A stretch of 64,000 bases of DNA from Pseudoalteromonas sp. OOF1S-7. GTDB taxonomy: Bacteria; Pseudomonadota; Gammaproteobacteria; Enterobacterales; Alteromonadaceae. The notes beneath the pieces were generated by a model that saw only the letters and a program-made list of their open reading frames with translations, ran no database searches and was not told the origin of the DNA. The DNA lies in the NCBI RefSeq assembly GCF_022347765.1, contig NZ_JAKRFZ010000001.1, positions 372,001-436,000 of the forward strand. The letters run 5' to 3'. Of this stretch, positions 1 to 8,695 are shown in pieces (positions within the stretch are counted from its first letter, which is position 1; every line of letters begins with the position of its first letter). The position numbers were made by a program, and so were the translations under genes.

Positions 1-402
1 GTTTTTCAGTTTGTCTTTCATCTCAAGCACCAAACGCTCAGCGGTTTTCTTGCCTACCCCGGGAATTTTCACCAAAGTAGATGCGTCGCCCTGATTGACA
101 CAATGAACAAACTGCTCCGCCGACATTCCCGACAAAATCGCCAGCGCCAGCTTCGGGCCAACACCATTGGCCTTGATCAACTCACGAAACAGCGCCCGCT
201 CAGTTTTGTGGTTAAAGCCAAACAATAACTGCGCATCCTCACGCACCACAAAATGAGTATAGATGGTTGCCTCATTACCCGTCTGCGGCAATTCATAAAA
301 ACACGTCATCGGCATTTGCACTTCATAGCCGACGCCACTCACTTCTAACAGGATCTCTGGTGGCTGTTTTTCTACTAAAAGACCTTTGAGTCTGCCTATC
401 AT
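1..402 (-). CDS. ruvA: Holliday junction helicase subunit RuvA (partial, C-terminus beyond window)
   Basis: The first 134 codons of RuvA are present and the gene runs off the left edge of the window; full-length RuvA is about 200 residues. RuvA binds four-way DNA junctions and loads the RuvB motor for branch migration in recombinational repair. The start reads MIGRLKGLL, the usual RuvA opening of the OB-fold domain. Two helix-hairpin-helix motifs follow, NGVGPKLA near residue 80 and PGVGKKTAE near residue 115, which contact the junction backbone. The start codon at 402 lies two bases after the ruvC stop, so the two genes are surely co-transcribed and translationally close. Confidence 0.95.
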   Translation of the reverse strand, partial: MIGRLKGLLVEKQPPEILLEVSGVGYEVQMPMTCFYELPQTGNEATIYTHFVVREDAQLLFGFNHKTERALFRELIKANGVGPKLALAILSGMSAEQFVHCVNQGDASTLVKIPGVGKKTAERLVLEMKDKLKN

Positions 403-404
403 AA

Positions 405-926
405 TTACCTCAATCTTCCTCGTACGGTTTTTTTCGCATTGCCAGCCAGCTTGATCAGGTTTTGCTCTGAATGTGCATGACAGATGGCGATGGCCAGCGC
501 ATCAGCGGCATCGGCCTGGGGGGTGCCAGGAAGCTTTAATAGCCGTTTGACCATTTCCTGAACCTGCGACTTATTCGCGCCGCCGGTGCCAACCACGGCT
601 TGCTTAACCTGCCGGGCCGAATATTCAAATACCTCAATCTCTTTCATTGTGGCAGCAACGATGGCTGCCCCCCGTGCCTGACCTAGCTTTAAAGCGGAAT
701 CTGGATTATGTGCCATAAAGACTTGCTCAATGGCAAACCCCTGCGGGTTAAACTGCTCGATGATCTGGCTAACGCCCTGATAAATCATCTGCAGTCGTTG
801 TGGAAATGGCTTATCACCAAGTCGGATACAACCACTGCCCAGATACTGAAACTGACTACCCTGGCGCTGAACTACACCATACCCGGTCAGCCTGGAGCCT
901 GGATCTATGCCTAAAATTACTGCCAA
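405..926 (-). CDS. ruvC: Holliday junction resolvase RuvC
   Basis: RuvC is the endonuclease that cuts Holliday junctions symmetrically after RuvAB migration. The 173-residue length is typical. The four acidic catalytic residues are visible: D8 in GIDPGS, E67 in AIEQ, and D139 and D142 in ADAADA, matching the E. coli D7/E66/D138/D141 set. It sits directly upstream of ruvA on the same strand. In E. coli yebC lies between aspS and ruvC; here aspS is the next gene upstream with an intrinsic terminator between them, so ruvC should have its own promoter. A near-consensus LexA box lies 40 bp upstream. Confidence 0.97.
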   Translation of the reverse strand: MAVILGIDPGSRLTGYGVVQRQGSQFQYLGSGCIRLGDKPFPQRLQMIYQGVSQIIEQFNPQGFAIEQVFMAHNPDSALKLGQARGAAIVAATMKEIEVFEYSARQVKQAVVGTGGANKSQVQEMVKRLLKLPGTPQADAADALAIAICHAHSEQNLIKLAGNAKKTVRGRLR

Positions 927-965
927 GGCGCATACTCTCGTTGTTTTTTCGCTATCATGCCAAAA

Positions 966-985
966 TACTGTATGAATTTCCAGTT
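966..985 (-). promoter_or_regulatory. Candidate LexA (SOS) box upstream of ruvC
   Basis: On the minus strand the site reads AACTGGAAATTCATACAGTA. It fits the LexA pattern CTGT-N8-ACAG except for one base in one half (CTGG instead of CTGT), with the favoured flanking A/T. It is about 40 bp upstream of the ruvC start, between the aspS terminator and ruvC. ruv genes are SOS-controlled in E. coli, which makes the match plausible. A single mismatch in a core half-site lowers confidence. Confidence 0.5.
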
Positions 986-1002
986 ACCTTGGGTTTGCAG
1001 AA

Positions 1003-1035
1003 TAAAAAAAAGCGGCATCATCGCCGCTTTTTTAT
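1003..1035 (-). terminator. Intrinsic terminator after aspS
   Basis: A 6-bp GC-rich stem (AGCGGC / GCCGCT, 1011-1016 and 1023-1028) with a 6-base loop is flanked by an A-run on one side and a T-run on the other. It can act in either direction, but only aspS points into it. Confidence 0.85.
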
Positions 1036-1049
1036 TCCTTTAGCTGTCG

Positions 1050-2825
1050 TTATTCAGCGTCTTTTGGCTGTGCAGTGACGGTTACTGCAAGCTCCTTTAA
1101 TGCATCCGGATTAGCAACGCTCGGCGCATTGGTCATCAGACACGATGCCTGAGTCGTTTTCGGGAACGCAATCACATCACGGATGTTGTCTGTGCCACAC
1201 AGCAACATCACCAGACGGTCAAGGCCAAACGCCAGACCCGCGTGCGGTGGCGTACCGTACTTTAGCGCGTCCAGCAGGAAGCCGAACTTATCTTGTTGCT
1301 CTTGCTCATCAATACCCAGGATACGGAAAGCCGCCTGCTGCATATCGTTGTTGTGGATCCGCACCGAGCCACCACCGACTTCATAGCCATTCAGTACCAT
1401 GTCGTACGCATCTGAAATAGCGCCTGCCGGATTAGCTTCCAGCTCTGCTGCTGAAATGTCTTTAGGTGCCGTGAATGGGTGGTGAACTGCATGCAGGTTA
1501 CCTTCGTCGTCTTCCTCAAACATTGGGAAGTCAACAACCCACAGTGGCGCCCACTGACCAAGGTTGGTCAGCTCTAGGTCCAGACCTACTTTCAGACGCA
1601 GCGCCCCCATTGCTTCGTTAACCACGTTGCGCTTGTCAGCACCGAACAAAATGATGTCACCGGTCTGTGCGTTAGTGCGTTCAAGAATGCCTTTGATCAC
1701 TTCTTCGTTCAGGAACTTAGCAATTGGCGACTGAATACCTTCAAGGCCAGCGTCCAGGTCGTTGACCTTCATCCAGGCCAAACCTTTTGCACCATAGATG
1801 CCAACAAACTTGGTGTACTCATCAATTTGCTTACGAGATAGTGATGCACCACCCGGTACAGTCAACACCGCCACGCGGCCTTTTTCATCGTTTGCAGGAC
1901 CTGCCAGTACTTTGAATTCGACGTCCTTAACCAAGTCAGCAACGTCGATCAGTTCTAGCGGGTTACGTAAGTCCGGCTTGTCTGAACCGTAGCGACGCAT
2001 GGCTTCTTCGTAGCTCATGACCGGGAACTGGCCCAGATCAACATCAAGCAGCTCTTGCCACATTTCACGGATCAAACGCTCAGTGATATCGCGCACCTGT
2101 GCAGATGACATGAACGAAGTTTCTAAATCGATTTGAGTGAATTCAGGCTGGCGATCAGCACGTAAGTCTTCATCGCGGAAACATTTAACAATCTGGTAGT
2201 AACGGTCAAAACCAGACATCATCAGTAGCTGTTTAAATAACTGGGGCGACTGTGGCAATGCATAGAAGCTGCCTTTGTGTACACGACTTGGTACCAGATA
2301 GTCACGTGCGCCTTCTGGCGTTGCTTTAGTCAGTACCGGCGTTTCGATATCCAGGAAGTCATTACTGTCTAAGAAGCGACGTACAAAGCTCGATGCTTTT
2401 GCGCGCAATTTAATGCGGTCGCTCATTTCCAGACGACGCAGGTCAAGGTAACGGTAAGTCAGGCGACGCTCTTCTGAATTTTCCTGGTTAAAGTCCAGAG
2501 GCAAAGGTTCTGCACGGTTGATGATAGTCAGACCAGTGCCCAGGATCTCAACTTCGCCAGTTGCCATATCCTTGTTGATTTGGCTCTCAGGGCGCGCACG
2601 GACAGTACCGGTAACTTGAACGCAGAACTCCTGGCGTAAAGTGTTCGCAACATCCATCAGGCCTTCTACTTCAGGATCAAACACGACCTGGACCAAGCCT
2701 TCGCGATCTCGCAGATCAATGAAGATCAAACCACCCAGATCACGACGTTTGTTGATCCAACCACATAGCTCCACTTCCTGACCTACATGGTCCTTGTTTA
2801 ATTTTCCGCAGTATATTGAGCGCAT
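1050..2825 (-). CDS. aspS: Aspartate--tRNA ligase AspS
   Basis: This class II aminoacyl-tRNA synthetase charges tRNA-Asp. The 591-residue length is that of the bacterial-type enzyme. An N-terminal OB-fold anticodon-binding domain (about residues 1-105) is followed by the catalytic core. Class II motif 2 is seen as [16 protein letters not shown] near residue 217, the bacterial GAD insertion lies at about 300-400, and motif 3 is [12 protein letters not shown] near residue 535. The C-terminus is a short charged tail. It is monocistronic: a terminator follows, and the upstream neighbour is divergent. Confidence 0.98.
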   Translation of the reverse strand: MRSIYCGKLNKDHVGQEVELCGWINKRRDLGGLIFIDLRDREGLVQVVFDPEVEGLMDVANTLRQEFCVQVTGTVRARPESQINKDMATGEVEILGTGLTIINRAEPLPLDFNQENSEERRLTYRYLDLRRLEMSDRIKLRAKASSFVRRFLDSNDFLDIETPVLTKATPEGARDYLVPSRVHKGSFYALPQSPQLFKQLLMMSGFDRYYQIVKCFRDEDLRADRQPEFTQIDLETSFMSSAQVRDITERLIREMWQELLDVDLGQFPVMSYEEAMRRYGSDKPDLRNPLELIDVADLVKDVEFKVLAGPANDEKGRVAVLTVPGGASLSRKQIDEYTKFVGIYGAKGLAWMKVNDLDAGLEGIQSPIAKFLNEEVIKGILERTNAQTGDIILFGADKRNVVNEAMGALRLKVGLDLELTNLGQWAPLWVVDFPMFEEDDEGNLHAVHHPFTAPKDISAAELEANPAGAISDAYDMVLNGYEVGGGSVRIHNNDMQQAAFRILGIDEQEQQDKFGFLLDALKYGTPPHAGLAFGLDRLVMLLCGTDNIRDVIAFPKTTQASCLMTNAPSVANPDALKELAVTVTAQPKDAE

Positions 2826-3003
2826 AATAATCCTATTTGCCTACTAACTCTAAAGGGCATAATGAATGATAAATTTAATCGCCAATTATATAAAATTGCC
2901 ACGCTTTGTCATCCCACAAAGCAGGGATTCTTTCGCTGTTACGATTTTTTCTCCATCTGGACTTTGTTAGACTCATCTTCTAGTCAATTAGGGAGCAAAT
3001 TTC

Positions 3004-3852
3004 ATGCTGTATTTGGGATGTCCTCAGTGGAGCTCTGCACACTGGAAAGGTCGGTTTTTCAGCAGTGATTGCAAAACCGCATATATGTTAAGCGAATATG
3101 CACAGATCTTTAACAGTGTTGAGGGCAACACCAGCTTCTATGCCAACCCAAAACCAGAAACCATCACTGCCTGGTCAAACGCAGTGCCTGACACTTTTCG
3201 CTTTACCTTTAAAATACCCAAACAGATTTCTCACGAGCTGGCGTTGAATCAGTGTCAGCAAGAACTTAAGCAATGGCTTAAGCTGTTTTCGCCTTTATTT
3301 TCTCGACTGGGAATGGTTTTGCTGCAACTGCCAGCCAGCTGTAGCCCGCAATATCTTGGCCGGATAGCCGATTTTATCGCGCAATTACCTGAGGAGTTGA
3401 CCCTAGGTATTGAAGTCAGACACAGGGAGTTTTTTGCCAAAGGCGACGCTGAAAAGCGTTTTAACCAACTGTTGATGCAAACCAAAGTGAATCGCATCAT
3501 GATGGATACACGCCCCCTTTTTAGTGAGCCACCAAGCACCCCCGCCATTATTGATGCACAGCAAAAGAAACCTCGCGTGCCGGTCAATGTCATTGCCACC
3601 GCTCAGGCGCCAATGCTGCGCTTTGTCGGGTGTTCAGATTTGGCTGCAAACCGCACCTTTTATGCCCCCTGGCTCAACAAAATTCGTGACTGGCTGGCCG
3701 AGGGACGTACCCCTTATGTGTTCTTTCATACTGCCGACAACTATGATGCGCCTCTGCTCGCCAGGCAGTTTGTTCAGGACCTCGGAGTCTCTCATCAGGT
3801 CCTCACGCCATTTCCAGCTGAGCAACAGCCACAACAACAGACGTTAATTTAA
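3004..3852 (+). CDS. DUF72 (YecE-like) domain protein
   Basis: A 282-residue protein of the DUF72/YecE family, which has a TIM-barrel-like fold and no established biochemical role. The family opening is seen in LGCPQWSS...W followed by the conserved YA..FN.VEGN..FY stretch near residues 32-47, and FKIPK and GIEVRH motifs are in place. The length is normal for the family. The ATG was chosen because the conserved domain begins at residue 3. It is divergent from aspS, and the orphan small-peptide gene follows on the same strand 65 bp later. I do not infer a function. Confidence 0.88.
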   Translation: MLYLGCPQWSSAHWKGRFFSSDCKTAYMLSEYAQIFNSVEGNTSFYANPKPETITAWSNAVPDTFRFTFKIPKQISHELALNQCQQELKQWLKLFSPLFSRLGMVLLQLPASCSPQYLGRIADFIAQLPEELTLGIEVRHREFFAKGDAEKRFNQLLMQTKVNRIMMDTRPLFSEPPSTPAIIDAQQKKPRVPVNVIATAQAPMLRFVGCSDLAANRTFYAPWLNKIRDWLAEGRTPYVFFHTADNYDAPLLARQFVQDLGVSHQVLTPFPAEQQPQQQTLI

Positions 3853-3917
3853 CCACTTGACAGTGAACACTTTTTGCTGGATGTTAGAAAACGCACAACA
3901 AAAATAAGGAAAATACT

Positions 3918-4082
3918 ATGCAATTAAAACTCACTAAAAAGCCTGTTAAACAACTTTCTGATGATCAGTCGGCACTACCTGCCAAAGCAACTCGCGCGGT
4001 CGGCGGCGCAGGCAGAGCGGAACTACAGAAAAGCGGTGGTAATTCACGCGCATCCGACTGCTGTACGATGACAGACAATTAA
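3918..4082 (+). CDS. Orphan 54-residue double-glycine peptide, possible lanthipeptide-type RiPP precursor
   Basis: A short ORF starts MQLKLTKKPVKQLSDD, followed by LP, AT and VGG at residues 20-30. The K/L-rich start, LS motif and terminal GG look like leaders of the class I lanthipeptide-type precursors annotated in Pseudoalteromonas and Bacteroidetes. The remaining 24 residues would be the core; it is Gly/Ser/Thr-rich with adjacent Cys48-Cys49 near the end. An AAGGA ribosome-binding site lies 8 bases before the ATG. No modification enzyme, transporter or protease of a RiPP pathway is encoded nearby, so any processing enzymes would have to be elsewhere. Seen: ORF, RBS, GG and Cys pair. Inferred: RiPP identity. 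It could also be an unrelated small protein. Confidence 0.6.
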   Translation: MQLKLTKKPVKQLSDDQSALPAKATRAVGGAGRAELQKSGGNSRASDCCTMTDN

Positions 4083-4117
4083 GCACTTAGCTGCAGGGCC
4101 GGACGTGGTCCTGTTTC

Positions 4118-4525
4118 TTATTGTCTGCCCGGCTCTTTACCTTCATAACGAGGTAAGTTCGCATCCAGCTCTTCCCAGTTCGCTTTGGACGTCACGTAGT
4201 TATGAGATATTGGGCGCTCTGTGATGTCACAATCCAGAATACCCAGCCGTAGTCTCAACTTTTCGGGGTTGTCCTGATTAGAACTGAATAAAGGCGATGC
4301 GCAAACACCGCAAAAATGCCGCAATCTGCCCGGTTTAAATGCATAGTCCCGAATATGCGTCTCTCCGGCAACTATCTGCAGATCGTCACGGTTGATAAAC
4401 CCATTCGTCGCATAGGCTGTACCGGAAGATTTTCGGCACAAAGAACAGTGACAGTGAATGATACTCGAAATGGGTCCGTGCAACTCCAGCTTAACCACAC
4501 CACATAAACAACTGGCCTGATACAT
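4118..4525 (-). CDS. GFA family (glutathione-dependent formaldehyde-activating enzyme-like) zinc protein
   Basis: A 135-residue protein with the full GFA cysteine pattern: CLCG near residues 7-10, HCHCSLCRK at 25-33, and FCGVCASPLF at about 71-80. These Cys residues bind zinc in the family. Members carry the name of a formaldehyde-activating enzyme, but most have no proven substrate, so the specific reaction should not be assumed. It faces the small-peptide gene convergently and stands alone between two plus-strand genes. Confidence 0.88.
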   Translation of the reverse strand: MYQASCLCGVVKLELHGPISSIIHCHCSLCRKSSGTAYATNGFINRDDLQIVAGETHIRDYAFKPGRLRHFCGVCASPLFSSNQDNPEKLRLRLGILDCDITERPISHNYVTSKANWEELDANLPRYEGKEPGRQ

Positions 4526-4596
4526 TTACTCTTATTCCTGTTATGATCCCGAAATAACTAGCTTAGAATGATTGTTCCCGGATTACTACCATCACC

Positions 4597-5118
4597 ATGA
4601 ACTATTTGCAGTACTTTGCGCACTACCCGCCTAGCTTACAAGCACAAATCAAAACCCTTTTGGAAGGTGACAAGCTTGCCGCGTATTTCAGAGGCAAATA
4701 CCCACTCGGCCATCAGCTACAAAGCACACAAGCAGTCTATGATTATTGTCATGAATATAAGCATAAATACCTGAAGAACGTGCCTCGTTTGCATAAAGTC
4801 AGCTACGCAAAAGGTCGGGAGCTGATGACGGGCACGCTGGGACATCACAGTCAGACACGCAAACAGCACGGCGGAAAAGTCAAAACCCGCTATGAAATTG
4901 CATTATCTCAGCAGCTGAAATATGCACCGGAAGCGATATTAAGGGCGCTGGTTGTACATGAACTAGCGCACTTCAAAGAACTGGATCACAACAAGGCGTT
5001 TTATCAGCTTTGTTGCCATATGGAGCCGGACTACCACCAACTGGAGCTGGATCTCCGGCTGTTTATTGTGCTCGATAATCTGGGCGCAAACTTTTATTAC
5101 AGCGACGCCCAGCAATAG
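4597..5118 (+). CDS. YgjP-like metallopeptidase-fold protein (M48-related)
   Basis: The protein has 173 residues with the zinc-binding motif HELAH at 121-125 followed by DH at 130-131, the arrangement of the YgjP/WLM-like DUF45 family. The N-terminal half is unrelated to classical proteases and rich in His and Lys. The family is assumed to be peptidases, but substrates are generally unknown. No signal peptide is visible, so it should be cytoplasmic. Its stop lies four bases before the stop of the convergent M48 lipoprotein gene, leaving no room for a separate terminator. Confidence 0.85.
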   Translation: MNYLQYFAHYPPSLQAQIKTLLEGDKLAAYFRGKYPLGHQLQSTQAVYDYCHEYKHKYLKNVPRLHKVSYAKGRELMTGTLGHHSQTRKQHGGKVKTRYEIALSQQLKYAPEAILRALVVHELAHFKELDHNKAFYQLCCHMEPDYHQLELDLRLFIVLDNLGANFYYSDAQQ

Positions 5119-5122
5119 TAGC

Positions 5123-5920
5123 TTATTGGCAGGCTGGACTACGGCCCTGACGCTTGGCATCGGCAGCCTGTGAATTCGCTTGTACCATCTTACTTTGCAA
5201 CAAAGCAATGCGGTTTTCAGGTGAAGGATGCGTCGATAAAAACTCCGCCGGGCGCTCTCCTCCCGCCTTGTTCATATTCTGCCAAAGCTCAACAGCCCCC
5301 TGAGGATTAAACCCGGCTTTGGCCATCAGCTCCAGACCAATGACATCCGCTTCACTTTCGTGGCTGCGGCTAAAAGGCAGCGTAATGCCATACTGTGCGC
5401 CCAATCCTAGGCCCTGCATAATGGCATTGCGGTATTGTACATTGCCCATTTCCAGTGCAACATTGCCTGCCTGCAGACCAATTTGCAATAAGCTGTTTTG
5501 TGAGACACGCTCATTGGCATGCTGAGCAATAACATGGCCCACTTCATGTCCCATCACGGCTGCCAGTTGGTGCTGATCTTTGGCAACATTCAAAAGTCCG
5601 GTGTGTACGCCAATCTTGCCTCCGGGCAAAGCAAACGCATTGGCACTGGGCTCGTTGAAGACCACCACTTCCCATTGCTGCTGCGCGTACTGCGCCGGTA
5701 GCTGAGCTATCAGCGCATCAGCAATACACTGTACATAACGATTGGTTTTTGCATTTTTTTCAATCGTCTGCTCCTGCTTCATTTGCTCAAAACTGGCTAC
5801 GCCCATTTCATCCATTTGTTGCTCTGAGTAGAGCGCTATCTGTGTGCGTCCGGTTGGGGACGTTTTACATCCTGCAAGCGTCATGACAATAGCAACCGCT
5901 GCCATTACTTTCTTATTCAT
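5123..5920 (-). CDS. M48 family metalloprotease, lipoprotein (LoiP/YggG-like)
   Basis: This is a predicted periplasmic, lipid-anchored zinc protease of the M48 family. A short signal peptide ends in the lipobox LAGC (Cys18 counted from the ATG at 5920). The active site HEVGH is at about 125-129 and the third-ligand region HESEAD at about 187-192; the conserved STHPSPENR is near the C-terminus. The length (265 residues) and layout match LoiP/YggG, which in E. coli degrades misfolded envelope proteins. A GTG one codon upstream is the alternative start. It is transcribed alone, after the bidirectional terminator that ends grpE. Confidence 0.9.
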   Translation of the reverse strand: MNKKVMAAVAIVMTLAGCKTSPTGRTQIALYSEQQMDEMGVASFEQMKQEQTIEKNAKTNRYVQCIADALIAQLPAQYAQQQWEVVVFNEPSANAFALPGGKIGVHTGLLNVAKDQHQLAAVMGHEVGHVIAQHANERVSQNSLLQIGLQAGNVALEMGNVQYRNAIMQGLGLGAQYGITLPFSRSHESEADVIGLELMAKAGFNPQGAVELWQNMNKAGGERPAEFLSTHPSPENRIALLQSKMVQANSQAADAKRQGRSPACQ

Positions 5921-5993
5921 CACCCTGTACCTGCTGAAACTAAGTTACCTGTTATTTTAAAAGGAGACCTGCGCCTATGCAAATCACCATCAA

Positions 5994-6017
5994 AAAAGCC
6001 CGCTATTGCGGGCTTTT
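5994..6017 (-). terminator. Intrinsic terminator after grpE
   Basis: A perfect 10-bp stem (AAAAGCCCGC / GCGGGCTTTT) with a TATT loop lies 25 bp beyond the grpE stop. It keeps the grpE transcript out of the M48 gene. Confidence 0.9.
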
Positions 6018-6041
6018 AAAACAATGAATGATTATTCAGTC

Positions 6042-6653
6042 TTAGTCTGCTGCTTTAGATACCATCACCATCGCTGGGCGCAGCAATCGGCCATTCAGTG
6101 TATACCCTTTTTGCATAACGGCCAGCACTGTGTTTGGAGACACATCGTTGCTAGGCTGCATCGACATTGCCTGGTGCAATTCAGGGTTGAATGCTTCACC
6201 CTGAGGGCTTACGGCTTCAACACCAAACTTAGCCAGCGCATCGTTGAATGACTTCAATGTCATTTCAATGCCTTCCACAATGGATTTTGTCGCTTCATTC
6301 TCTTTGTCGGCAAACTCAATTGCACGCTCCAGGTTGTCAACCACAGGTAACAACTCATTTGAAAACTTTTCCAGCGCAAACTTCTGTGCTTTTTCAACGT
6401 CCTGTGCGGCACGACGACGCACGTTCTCAGCATCAGCAGCAGCACGGATCACACTGTCTTTCTGACCTTCAATTGTTTGTTTCGCCATTTCCAGCTCTGC
6501 GTACAGGCCTGCAATCTCTTCTTCTGGGCTCAACTCAGCTTGCTCAGTTTGTGCACTCTCCTGCGCTTGCTCTGCTTGTTCTGCCGCATTTTCCTGTACG
6601 TCTTCTTGCACTAACTCTTGTTCCTGCTCTTGGGCTTTTGTCTGCTCAGACAT
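6042..6653 (-). CDS. grpE: Nucleotide exchange factor GrpE
   Basis: GrpE releases ADP from DnaK in the Hsp70 cycle. The 203-residue protein has a long Glu/Gln-rich N-terminal tail (residues 2-50), a coiled-coil region at about 48-110 containing [12 protein letters not shown], and the C-terminal beta domain with NPELHQAMS and [21 protein letters not shown]. The acidic tail is longer than in E. coli. dnaK and dnaJ are not in the window. A sigma-32 promoter lies 35 bp upstream, overlapping the end of the hrcA-like gene, so grpE can be expressed alone on heat shock as well as by read-through. Confidence 0.97.
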   Translation of the reverse strand: MSEQTKAQEQEQELVQEDVQENAAEQAEQAQESAQTEQAELSPEEEIAGLYAELEMAKQTIEGQKDSVIRAAADAENVRRRAAQDVEKAQKFALEKFSNELLPVVDNLERAIEFADKENEATKSIVEGIEMTLKSFNDALAKFGVEAVSPQGEAFNPELHQAMSMQPSNDVSPNTVLAVMQKGYTLNGRLLRPAMVMVSKAAD

Positions 6654-6687
6654 GAAAAATTCTCTCCGATTCTTTACAACTGCCGTA

Positions 6688-6716
6688 ATTATGGGGATTC
6701 AAATTCGTTATTCAAG
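6688..6716 (-). promoter_or_regulatory. Sigma-32 (heat shock) promoter of grpE
   Basis: On the minus strand, CTTGAAT (6710-6716), a 13-base spacer and CCCCATAAT (6688-6696) match the sigma-32 consensus CTTGAAA-N13-15-CCCCATNT nearly perfectly. Predicted transcription begins about 30 bases before the grpE ATG, which has a GGAGAG ribosome-binding site. The -35 element overlaps the stop codon of the HrcA-type gene. Confidence 0.85.
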
Positions 6717-7656
6717 CTTCTTTTTTTGGGATTTGCGAAAATTCACCGATTATTGCCTCGATCGGCGCATCAGCCGGACAAATCACGCAAAAGCGACTCT
6801 GGTATTCGCTCGATGTGAAATATGGAACGCTCAGGACGATAAATCGTTCCAGGTTCAAATAACTCAGCTCGCTGCCCAGTAATACCGACAGGCCGTTCTT
6901 CAACGCCAGTTGATCTTCCACCTGGTGCAAAAAGCTCACGCCCAGATTGAGCTCATTGTTACCTTCCAGGCGGTTATATAAATAACGCTCTCCAACCACT
7001 ATGCTGTTGTCGGTACCCAGCTGTAGGCTTAACTCCCGGCTCCACTGCATCAGAGAACCTCGACAATCCGCCATCGCACTTTTCGCCATGGCTCGCATTC
7101 GGTGTAACCCTTCTTTCAGTGTTTGCTGACTAAACACGGTGTTCATCCAGGCAGCAAACTGATAGCGCACTTGATCAGAGTTAGACTCGGGCTTGTTAAT
7201 AAGAATATTGTTAGACTGGCCTGACCGGTCAATCAGCAATACCAGCCAGTGCTTACGATCAAAGTCCAACACCTCAACGCGAAATATGGTCTGCTCACTC
7301 ACTTGCGGCAATCCAACAATACAACACACCTGGTACTTCTGGCTCAATGTATGGGCAAAGCCTGTGAGCTGCTCACGCTCCGGCTCCCAGTAAGGGGCAA
7401 TATCTGCCAGCCCAAAATATTCTTGTAGCCAGTACTTGATCCCCAGATCGGAAGGCACGCGTCCTGCCGATGTATGAGGCGAAAAAAGTAACCCCTGGTT
7501 TTCCAGGCGCGCCATGGCATTGCGGACGGTAGCAGAGCACACCGCCATCCCTTTTAATTTTGCAATCTTACTCGACGCCACAGGGTGGCCCTCACCATTA
7601 CAGTAAAGACTCATCACAGCAGAGAAGACTTGTTTATCACGTGCACTAAGTTTCAT
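6712..7656 (-). CDS. hrcA: HrcA-type heat-shock transcriptional repressor (divergent)
   Basis: HrcA represses chaperone operons by binding CIRCE elements. The N-terminal winged helix is clear: LSARDKQVF..., then SATVRNAMARLENQGLL and SPHTSAGRVPS, which are signature HrcA stretches. The rest is shorter and more divergent than usual (314 residues from this start against about 340-350). I chose the ATG at 7656 because the family domain begins with the next residues; in-frame starts at 7701 and 7761 exist, the latter inside nadK. No CIRCE repeat is visible near grpE or this gene. E. coli has no HrcA, so this gene between grpE and nadK is a departure from the enterobacterial layout. Confidence 0.8.
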   Translation of the reverse strand: MKLSARDKQVFSAVMSLYCNGEGHPVASSKIAKLKGMAVCSATVRNAMARLENQGLLFSPHTSAGRVPSDLGIKYWLQEYFGLADIAPYWEPEREQLTGFAHTLSQKYQVCCIVGLPQVSEQTIFRVEVLDFDRKHWLVLLIDRSGQSNNILINKPESNSDQVRYQFAAWMNTVFSQQTLKEGLHRMRAMAKSAMADCRGSLMQWSRELSLQLGTDNSIVVGERYLYNRLEGNNELNLGVSFLHQVEDQLALKNGLSVLLGSELSYLNLERFIVLSVPYFTSSEYQSRFCVICPADAPIEAIIGEFSQIPKKEA

Positions 7657-7748
7657 AACATCATAAATAAGGTTAAATTTGCGAGTTTCAAGCGAATTCA
7701 TTTTAAGATAATCTTGGCAACAGATACTTTGCCAAGGAAACTCACTGA

Positions 7749-8633
7749 ATGAGCGCACCATTTAAAACCATCGGCCTGATTGGAAAACCTAACCATGATG
7801 GCGCAGCCCTGACATTACAACGCCTGTACACTTTTTTGCAAGCACTTGGCTATGAAGTTTTTGTGGAGCAACGGGTTGGCAAACAAATAACTGAACTGCC
7901 CGACTCACACATTCTCGATGTAGTTGCACTGGGTGAACGCTGCGACCTGGCGGTCGTCGTTGGTGGAGACGGTAATATGCTGGGTGCTGCCCGCGTGTTG
8001 GCCCGGTTTGATGTGGCCGTAATCGGTGTAAACCGCGGTAACCTGGGGTTTCTGACCGATCTCGATCCGGACGACTTTGAAGCCGAGCTGGAACAGGTGT
8101 TGAGTGGTAAATTTGTTGAAGAACAACGCTTCTTGCTGGAAGTCGAAGTCTTTCGCCATGCCGAATTAAAAAGTGCCAATCTGGCTGTCAATGAAGCCGT
8201 ACTACATGCTGACAAAGTAGCTCACATGATTGAGTTTGAAGCCTTTATTGACGATCAATTTGTGTTTTCGCAACGCTCAGACGGCCTGATAGTCACTACA
8301 CCGACGGGCTCGACTGCTTACTCTTTGTCCGGCGGAGGACCTATTTTAACACCAGAGCTTAATGCCATGGCATTGGTCCCTATGTTTCCACACACGCTGT
8401 CTAGCAGACCACTCGTGGTCGATGCCAGTAAACAGGTAAAACTCAAACTCAGCCCGGAGAACACCGCCAGTTTACAGGTCAGTTGTGACAGCCATGTTGT
8501 GCTCGCACTGCTTCCCGGAGATGAGGTGGTCATAAAAAAAGCAGAAAAAAAGCTCCGTTTAATCCATCCGGATAGTTATTCCTACTACAATGTTCTGAGA
8601 CAAAAATTAAATTGGGGCAGCAGGCTTTACTAA
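7749..8633 (+). CDS. nadK: NAD kinase
   Basis: NAD kinase phosphorylates NAD+ to NADP+ and is the only route to NADP in most bacteria. The 294-residue length fits. The diagnostic GGDGN motif is at 72-76, [10 protein letters not shown] follows at about 95-104, and [14 protein letters not shown] at about 180-193 forms the nucleotide pocket. The ATG follows AAGGAA with good spacing. It is divergent from the HrcA-type gene and leads into a small membrane-anchored protein and recN, keeping the grpE/nadK/recN neighbourhood of enterobacteria. Confidence 0.97.
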   Translation: MSAPFKTIGLIGKPNHDGAALTLQRLYTFLQALGYEVFVEQRVGKQITELPDSHILDVVALGERCDLAVVVGGDGNMLGAARVLARFDVAVIGVNRGNLGFLTDLDPDDFEAELEQVLSGKFVEEQRFLLEVEVFRHAELKSANLAVNEAVLHADKVAHMIEFEAFIDDQFVFSQRSDGLIVTTPTGSTAYSLSGGGPILTPELNAMALVPMFPHTLSSRPLVVDASKQVKLKLSPENTASLQVSCDSHVVLALLPGDEVVIKKAEKKLRLIHPDSYSYYNVLRQKLNWGSRLY

Positions 8634-8695
8634 GCGCTGGAAGTTCAGCAGAATAAGTAAAATTTGTTTTCTATTTTAGGGAAAAGTAAACCAAC

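Noticed and set aside
800..1078. 92-codon plus-strand ORF across the start of ruvC
   Set aside because: It overlaps ruvC and the aspS terminator in antisense and shows no family features.
7657..7761. N-terminal extension of the HrcA-type protein to 7761
   Set aside because: It would overlap the nadK start, and the extra 35 residues lie before the conserved winged helix without a good ribosome-binding site.
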